Shown here in pieces: positions 1 through 5,448 of a stretch of 5,448 nucleotides of DNA. The translations under genes and the position numbers were made by a program. Position 1 is the first letter of the stretch. Each line of letters opens with the position of its first letter. The notes below the pieces were generated by a model. It was given only the letters and a program-made list of their open reading frames with translations. It did not search any database and was not told the DNA's origin. The stretch comes from Deltaproteobacteria bacterium (GTDB lineage Bacteria > Myxococcota_A > Bradymonadia > UBA7976 > VGTA01): contig VGTA01000276.1 in NCBI GenBank assembly GCA_016874875.1, positions 1 through 5,448 on the forward strand, read 5' to 3'.

Positions 1-1235
1 TGCCGGTAGATGTGGCGGGCGTCGATGAAGAGCACGGTGTCGGCCCGCTGGGTCTTGCCCTTGCCCCGGTCGAGGAACCACAGCGTGCAGGGCAGCGTGA
101 CGGTATAGAACATATTGGGGCCGACGGCGACCATCACATCCACCGCCCGCGCCTCGACCAGCTTCTGCCGCAGCTCCTGCTCGCTGCTGCGCGCGTCCGA
201 GGCTGAGTTCGCCATCACGAAACCGGCGCGGCCCTTGGCGTTGAGCGCCGAGTAGAAAAGCTGAATCCAGAGGTAGTTGGCGTTATCTGTGCGCGGCAGA
301 CCAAACGGGAAGCGGCGGCCAGCGCCGACCATGCCCTTGAGCCGCTCCTTGTCCACCGCGTTCACGTTGAAGGGCGGATTGGCGAGCACGAAGTCGAACT
401 GCCCGGTCGCCGCATGCGGGTCGTCGTAGTAGCTGTTGACGTTACCGCCGTGGCTGATTTGGCCCTCCAGCCCGTGCACGGCGAGGTTCAAGCGGGCGAG
501 GCGGCCGGTCTCATCGGTCTTCTCGACGCCGCAGATCGACAGCTCGGCGGCGGGGTTCTTGTGGTGCTCGGCCACGAAGCGCGCCGACTGCACGAACATG
601 CCACCCGAGCCGCAGGCGGGGTCGAGGATGCGACCGTGGAAGGGCTCGATCACCTGGACCAGCAACTGCACGATACTGGCGGGCGTGTAGAACTCGCCGC
701 CGCCCTGGCCCTCGCTCATGGCGAACCTGCCGAGGAAGTATTCGTAGATGCGGCCGAAGGCGTCGAAGTCGAGCGAGGCCGGAATCTCGGAGATCTTCTT
801 GAGCAGCTCCTTGAGCAGCGTGCCGGTGAAGAGGTTGAAGGTCTTGGGCAGCACACCGGCGAGCTGCGGGTTGCGCCTCTCGACCTCGCGCATGGCCGCG
901 TTGACCTTGCCGCCGATATCGGCCGCCTCGGGCAGCGTCAGCAGGTGGTCGAAGCGCGCCTCGGGGGCGAGGTAGAGCACGTTGTCGGCGTGATAGGCGG
1001 CGGGTTCATCCACACGGCTGCCACGGCGGGAGGAGGCACCGGCCTGCTCCAGCTTGGCGCGTTGGGCGGCGAAGCGCACCTCGGCGAAGCGCAGGAAGAT
1101 CAGACCAAGGAGCGGTCCCGAGTATTCCTGCGCCTTGAGGCCGGAGTTGGCGCGAAACTGATCGGCCGCGTCCCACATGCGCTTTTCGAGCAAGGTGGAG
1201 GCGGCATCTTGTTGGCTTGGGGCGACCCACTTCAT
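1..1235 (-). CDS. hsdM: Type I restriction-modification system DNA adenine methyltransferase subunit HsdM (3' end outside window)
   Basis: HsdM is the N6-adenine methyltransferase (M) subunit of a type I restriction-modification enzyme. It uses S-adenosylmethionine and works in a complex with the specificity subunit HsdS, with or without HsdR. Reading the minus strand from the ATG at 1235 gives 411 uninterrupted codons to the window edge. Residues about 10-135 resemble the helical HsdM N-terminal domain (conserved-looking FRANSGLKAQEYSGPLLGLI and FLRFAEVRF segments). The N6-methylase domain follows, with GEFYTP at 180-185, the SAM-binding motif DPACGSGG at 205-212 and the catalytic motif NPPF at 286-289. 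Family members are usually about 480-530 aa, so roughly 80-120 C-terminal residues are missing at the edge. The start is supported by GAGGA six bases upstream. hsdS and hsdR would be expected further left but cannot be seen. No frameshift or missing motif is visible, so the subunit looks functional as far as it goes. Confidence 0.95.
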   Translation of the reverse strand, partial: MKWVAPSQQDAASTLLEKRMWDAADQFRANSGLKAQEYSGPLLGLIFLRFAEVRFAAQRAKLEQAGASSRRGSRVDEPAAYHADNVLYLAPEARFDHLLTLPEAADIGGKVNAAMREVERRNPQLAGVLPKTFNLFTGTLLKELLKKISEIPASLDFDAFGRIYEYFLGRFAMSEGQGGGEFYTPASIVQLLVQVIEPFHGRILDPACGSGGMFVQSARFVAEHHKNPAAELSICGVEKTDETGRLARLNLAVHGLEGQISHGGNVNSYYDDPHAATGQFDFVLANPPFNVNAVDKERLKGMVGAGRRFPFGLPRTDNANYLWIQLFYSALNAKGRAGFVMANSASDARSSEQELRQKLVEARAVDVMVAVGPNMFYTVTLPCTLWFLDRGKGKTQRADTVLFIDARHIYR

Positions 1236-1241
1236 CAGACA

Positions 1242-1246
1242 TCCTC
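1242..1246 (-). promoter_or_regulatory. Ribosome binding site deciding the hsdM start
   Basis: On the minus strand GAGGA lies six bases before the ATG at 1235. Another ATG at 1251 is in a different frame and overlaps this site; that frame closes after 81 codons and lacks family motifs. The site therefore supports 1235 as the hsdM start. Confidence 0.6.
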
Positions 1247-1266
1247 ATCAATGTACTGCTCTAGCG

Positions 1267-1286
1267 CAAACAGGAATCTCTGTTTG
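1267..1286. repeat. Perfect 7-bp inverted repeat in the hsdM leader
   Basis: CAAACAG at 1267-1273 is matched by its exact complement CTGTTTG at 1280-1286 around a 6-base spacer, about 32 bp before the hsdM start. The size and symmetry fit an operator for a small dimeric helix-turn-helix repressor, or a short hairpin in the mRNA leader. Restriction-modification genes are often controlled by such proteins. No regulator gene is visible in the window, so the role is inference. Confidence 0.45.
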
Positions 1287-1317
1287 ACAACCTAACTAGA
1301 TCAGAGCAGCCCGCGTG

Positions 1318-1347
1318 ACTGTACTGCCTTAAGGGCTTCATCGACAA
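1318..1347 (-). promoter_or_regulatory. Candidate sigma-70-like promoter for hsdM
   Basis: On the minus strand TTGTCG (1347-1342, 4/6 match to the -35 consensus) is followed after 18 bases by TACAGT (1323-1318, 4/6 match to the -10 consensus). Transcription would start near 1311 and pass through the inverted repeat at 1267-1286. An alternative is the perfect -10 hexamer TATAAT at 1376-1371, which has no good -35. Either assignment is weak. Confidence 0.25.
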
Positions 1348-1432
1348 GTGATTTTATGAAAACAACATAGATTATAACGCAGGAGAATAAAGAGCAGATG
1401 TGAACTGAGCTCCCATCCTACAATGCGCCTTG

Positions 1433-1458
1433 AAAGCGCTCAGGACCTCATTGAGCGC
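1433..1458 (-). terminator. Candidate terminator hairpin downstream of leuS
   Basis: On the minus strand a 7-bp perfect stem (GCGCTCA / TGAGCGC, arms at 1458-1452 and 1442-1436) encloses a 9-base loop and is followed directly by TTT at 1435-1433. It lies about 107 bases past the leuS stop in the direction of transcription. The T-tract is short for a strong intrinsic terminator, so this may be only a hairpin. It would separate leuS from hsdM transcription. Confidence 0.35.
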
Positions 1459-1487
1459 AACATAAGCACCCGAATAAACCCATAACT

Positions 1488-1519
1488 AAAAAAAGCCATC
1501 CCAGAGCCCCCACCCACCC
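1488..1519 (-). other. G-quadruplex-capable run followed by a T7 tract in the leuS 3' region
   Basis: Read on the minus strand (the leuS sense strand), four G-runs of 3, 3, 5 and 3 bases occupy 1519-1500, with loops of 1, 1 and 4 bases. This satisfies the usual G3+ quadruplex rule. Five bases later come seven T at 1494-1488. The run begins about 45 bases after the leuS stop, so it would be in the mRNA 3' region. The arrangement resembles a terminator with a quadruplex in place of a stem-loop. That function is inference. Confidence 0.4.
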
Positions 1520-1564
1520 GACCGCCGCCCCCCCCTCAAAACCGGCGCCAGAACCGCCCCCCCC

Positions 1565-4003
<2,439 letters not shown>

Positions 4004-4017
4004 GGGGGCTCCTCGTC

Positions 4018-4054
4018 GGGGGGGGCGCCGGGGGGCGCCGGGGGGGCGTGTGGG
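4018..4054 (+). repeat. G-run repeat with 10-bp tandem unit, quadruplex-capable, in the leuS leader
   Basis: The plus strand has G-runs of 8, 6, 7 and 3 bases (4018-4025, 4030-4035, 4040-4046, 4052-4054) separated by 4-5 base loops. Within it GGGGGCGCCG occurs twice in tandem (4021-4030 and 4031-4040), each copy holding the palindrome GGCGCC. The quadruplex strand is the template for leuS, so the leuS mRNA leader would be C-rich here. Confidence 0.7.
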
Positions 4055-4084
4055 CGCGGACGATAGCGCGCTCCTCACAAAAAC

Positions 4085-4143
4085 GCCACAGGGGGACCGC
4101 GGGAGGGCGCGCGAATCCCTAGCCAAATCGCGCCCGCTGTGGC
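4085..4143. repeat. Nested inverted repeats in the leuS-nfu divergent spacer
   Basis: GCCACAG at 4085-4091 pairs with CTGTGGC at 4137-4143. Inside it GGGCGCG at 4105-4111 pairs with CGCGCCC at 4129-4135. Together they could form a long imperfect hairpin with a 13-base bulge on one side and one base on the other. The spacer must contain the promoters for both leuS and nfu, but I find no clear -35/-10 pair on either strand. A regulatory role is possible; in such GC-rich DNA chance dyads are also common. Confidence 0.35.
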
Positions 4144-4204
4144 ATCTTTCGCCCCCGCGGGCGCCCAACGCCCCCGCGCGCCCCCCGCCGCACAGGAGGT
4201 CCCC

Positions 4205-4465
4205 ATGCGCCACAAGATTCAGAAGCTGCTCGACGAGCAGGTCAACCCCTCCGTCGCCTCCCACGGCGGCAAGATCGAGGTGGTGGACTACGTCAACCAC
4301 GTCCTCTCGATTCGCATGACCGGCGGCTGCCAGGGCTGCTCGTCGTCGCAGGCCACGCTCAAGAACGGCGTGGAGCAGGCGGTCTTTAACGCCTTCCCCA
4401 AGGTGCGCGAGGTGGTGGACGTCACCGAGCACGAGCTCGGCGAGAACCCCTTCTACATGCACTAG
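4205..4465 (+). CDS. nfu: Single-domain NifU/Nfu-type iron-sulfur cluster carrier protein
   Basis: The 86-residue product consists almost entirely of the NifU C-terminal (Nfu) domain. Family members use a CxxC motif to hold a [4Fe-4S] cluster between two subunits and pass it to client enzymes in the cytoplasm. The motif is visible as GGCQGCSSS, with Cys42 and Cys45, preceded by the typical NPSVASHGGKIEVVDY segment (14-29). No N-terminal A-type domain as in E. coli NfuA and no IscU-like domain is present; this resembles stand-alone Nfu proteins such as B. subtilis YutI. The start at 4205 has a near-perfect AGGAGGT at 4194-4200, four bases upstream; the in-frame ATG at 4139 lacks such a site. 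It is divergent from leuS and 50 bp ahead of mtnP on the same strand, with no obvious terminator between, so the two are probably one transcript. Confidence 0.93.
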   Translation: MRHKIQKLLDEQVNPSVASHGGKIEVVDYVNHVLSIRMTGGCQGCSSSQATLKNGVEQAVFNAFPKVREVVDVTEHELGENPFYMH

Positions 4466-4467
4466 CG

Positions 4468-4491
4468 CCCCCCGCGCCGCCCCCCGCGCCG
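4468..4491. repeat. 12-bp exact tandem duplication between nfu and mtnP
   Basis: CCCCCCGCGCCG occurs at 4468-4479 and again at 4480-4491, directly after the nfu stop codon, followed by a further partial C-rich copy. It looks like replication slippage in a C-rich spacer. No hairpin with a T-tract is formed, so it gives no sign of a terminator between the two genes. Confidence 0.8.
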
Positions 4492-4515
4492 CCCCGCCCC
4501 CCACAGGAGCCCCCT

Positions 4516-5421
4516 ATGGTCCACGTCGCCCCCAGCGCCCTCCCCGTCGTTGACCTCGGCGTCATCGGCGGCAGCGGCCTCTACGACCTCGACGCCCTCG
4601 AGCAGCGGCGCGAGCTTGAGCTCCCCACCCCCTTCGGCCCCCCCTCCGACAAGGTGATTCTGGGGCGCCTCCACGGCGTGCGCGTGGCGTTCGTGCCCCG
4701 CCACGGGCGCGGGCACACGCTGCTGCCGAGCGAGGTCAACTACCGCGCCAACGTCTGGCTGCTCAAGCGCCTCGGCGCGCGCTTCGTGCTGAGCGTCTCG
4801 GCGGTGGGCTCGCTGCGCGAGGACATCGCGCCGGGGCACCTCGTGTGCCCTGACCAGCTCATCGACCGGACCCACAAGCGCGCCAGCACCTTCTTTGGGG
4901 ACGGCGTGGTGGCGCACGTGCCCTTCGGCGACCCCCTCGACTCGGCGCTCCGCGCCCTCCTCGTGAGCGCCGCGCGGCGCGTGGCGAGCGTCCCCGTCCA
5001 CGACGGCGGCGCCTACGTGTGCATCGAGGGGCCCACCTTCTCCACCCGCGCCGAGTCCAACCTGTTGAGGGCGGCGGGGGCGAGCGTGGTGGGCATGACC
5101 AACCTCCCCGAGGCGCGCCTCGCGCGCGAGGCGGAGCTCGCCTACGCCACCCTCGCCCTCTCCACCGACTACGACTGCTGGCACGCGGAGCACGAGGCGG
5201 TGACGGTGGAGGCGGTGCTGGCGGTGATGCGCCAGAACATCTCGCAGGCGCGGGCGGTGGTGGAGGCGTTCTGCGCCGACCTCGCCCCCCGCCTCGATGA
5301 CCCCTTCCCCGCCCACGCCGCCCTCGCCGGCGGCGCCGCCATCATGACGCGCCGCGACCTGATCCCGGCGGAGACACGCGCGCGCCTCGAGCCCCTCATC
5401 GGGCGCTACCTCAACCCCTAA
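4516..5421 (+). CDS. mtnP: S-methyl-5'-thioadenosine phosphorylase (MTA phosphorylase)
   Basis: The enzyme cleaves methylthioadenosine with phosphate to adenine and methylthioribose-1-phosphate, feeding adenine and methionine salvage after polyamine synthesis or other SAM use. The 301-aa product is a trimeric-type purine nucleoside phosphorylase: GGSGLY at 18-23 (phosphate loop), PRHGRGH at 61-67, PSEVNYRAN at 71-79, SAVGSL at 95-100, EGPTFSTRAE at 171-180, GMTNLPE at 193-199 and STDYDCW at 216-222. The aspartates in STDYDCW (218 and 220) and the following tryptophan match human MTAP and favour 6-aminopurine (adenine) nucleosides over inosine or guanosine. About 35-40 residues after the core (from 261) form a tail ending in TRRDLIPAETRARLEPLIGRY, somewhat longer than human MTAP (283 aa). 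The start has AGGAG at 4505-4509, six bases upstream. Other genes of the methionine salvage pathway are not visible; only 27 bases follow the stop. Confidence 0.95.
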   Translation: MVHVAPSALPVVDLGVIGGSGLYDLDALEQRRELELPTPFGPPSDKVILGRLHGVRVAFVPRHGRGHTLLPSEVNYRANVWLLKRLGARFVLSVSAVGSLREDIAPGHLVCPDQLIDRTHKRASTFFGDGVVAHVPFGDPLDSALRALLVSAARRVASVPVHDGGAYVCIEGPTFSTRAESNLLRAAGASVVGMTNLPEARLAREAELAYATLALSTDYDCWHAEHEAVTVEAVLAVMRQNISQARAVVEAFCADLAPRLDDPFPAHAALAGGAAIMTRRDLIPAETRARLEPLIGRYLNP

Positions 5422-5448
5422 GCCCTCAGCCAAGCCCCTCCCCTCCTC

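Larger units (their letters stand above)
1236..1564. other. AT-richer spacer between leuS and hsdM, no convincing gene
   Basis: This spacer separates the end of leuS from the start of hsdM, which point the same way. By my count 107 of the 240 bases from 1261 to 1500 are G or C (about 45%), while the next 60 bases are about 78% G+C. I find no gene with a good start and ribosome binding site. It contains a 7-bp inverted repeat at 1267-1286, a weak minus-strand promoter candidate at 1318-1347, a hairpin followed by TTT at 1433-1458, and a G-rich run followed by seven T on the minus strand at 1488-1519. An open minus-strand stretch at 1301-1417 has no start codon. Confidence 0.7.

Noticed and set aside
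1284..1289. Perfect TTGACA on the plus strand
   Set aside because: There is no -10 element at 16-18 bases and no downstream plus-strand gene; it overlaps the inverted repeat and is probably incidental.
414..1295. Plus-strand open frame of 293 codons opposite hsdM
   Set aside because: It is antisense to a clear HsdM coding sequence with all catalytic motifs, has no ribosome binding site and a low-complexity composition typical of a GC-rich shadow frame.
1423..1485. Plus-strand 20-codon open frame starting MRLESAQDLIERN
   Set aside because: It has no ribosome binding site, overlaps the hairpin and is short enough to be chance.
4055..4200. tRNA, T-box or riboswitch in the leuS leader
   Set aside because: I found no conserved T-box motif, specifier hairpin or tRNA-like fold; only GC-rich dyads are present.
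4004..4504. N-terminal extension of leuS to an ATG at 4504
   Set aside because: The extra 167 residues are antisense to nfu and low complexity, and the LeuRS family length and Shine-Dalgarno sites point to 4003 or 3985.
4462..5433. Minus-strand open frame of 323 codons opposite mtnP
   Set aside because: It is antisense to a well-supported MTA phosphorylase and has no domain signature.

Overview
This window is 5.4 kb of a high-GC bacterial chromosome. It contains three complete genes with standard cellular functions and the 5' part of a type I restriction-modification gene. The organism cannot be named from this alone. The GC-rich coding sequence, C-rich ribosome-binding-site spacers and a compact LeuRS of the B. 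subtilis structural type fit many high-GC lineages (myxobacteria-like or other deep-branching groups are guesses only).

Layout. Positions 1-1235 (minus) hold the first 411 codons of a type I DNA adenine methyltransferase, HsdM, which runs off the left edge; any hsdS and hsdR would lie beyond that edge. Positions 1236-1564 contain no convincing gene. The part from about 1240 to 1495 is clearly AT-richer than everything to its right and carries a putative operator-like inverted repeat, a weak promoter candidate and two candidate 3'-end signals for leuS. Positions 1565-4003 (minus) encode a complete leucyl-tRNA synthetase of 812 or 806 aa. The two possible starts exist because an exact 18-bp tandem duplication has copied the Shine-Dalgarno/ATG segment. 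A divergent spacer of about 200 bp, rich in G-runs and dyads, follows. Positions 4205-4465 (plus) encode an 86-aa single-domain Nfu-type iron-sulfur carrier, and positions 4516-5421 (plus) encode S-methyl-5'-thioadenosine phosphorylase. These last two are 50 bp apart and probably co-transcribed.

How the genes relate. leuS is housekeeping translation. nfu and mtnP can be loosely linked through S-adenosylmethionine and Fe-S metabolism: Nfu delivers clusters to target enzymes, some of them radical-SAM enzymes, and MtnP clears the methylthioadenosine left from SAM use. hsdM belongs to a DNA-modification module that appears to abut the core genes at a sharp composition boundary near 1495.

I see no clearly new multi-gene system. 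The most notable points are the duplicated leuS initiation region, short tandem duplications clustered in the non-coding gaps, a G-quadruplex-capable run followed by a T-tract after leuS, the strong shift from C-ending to G-ending codons along leuS, and the AT-rich control region in front of hsdM.
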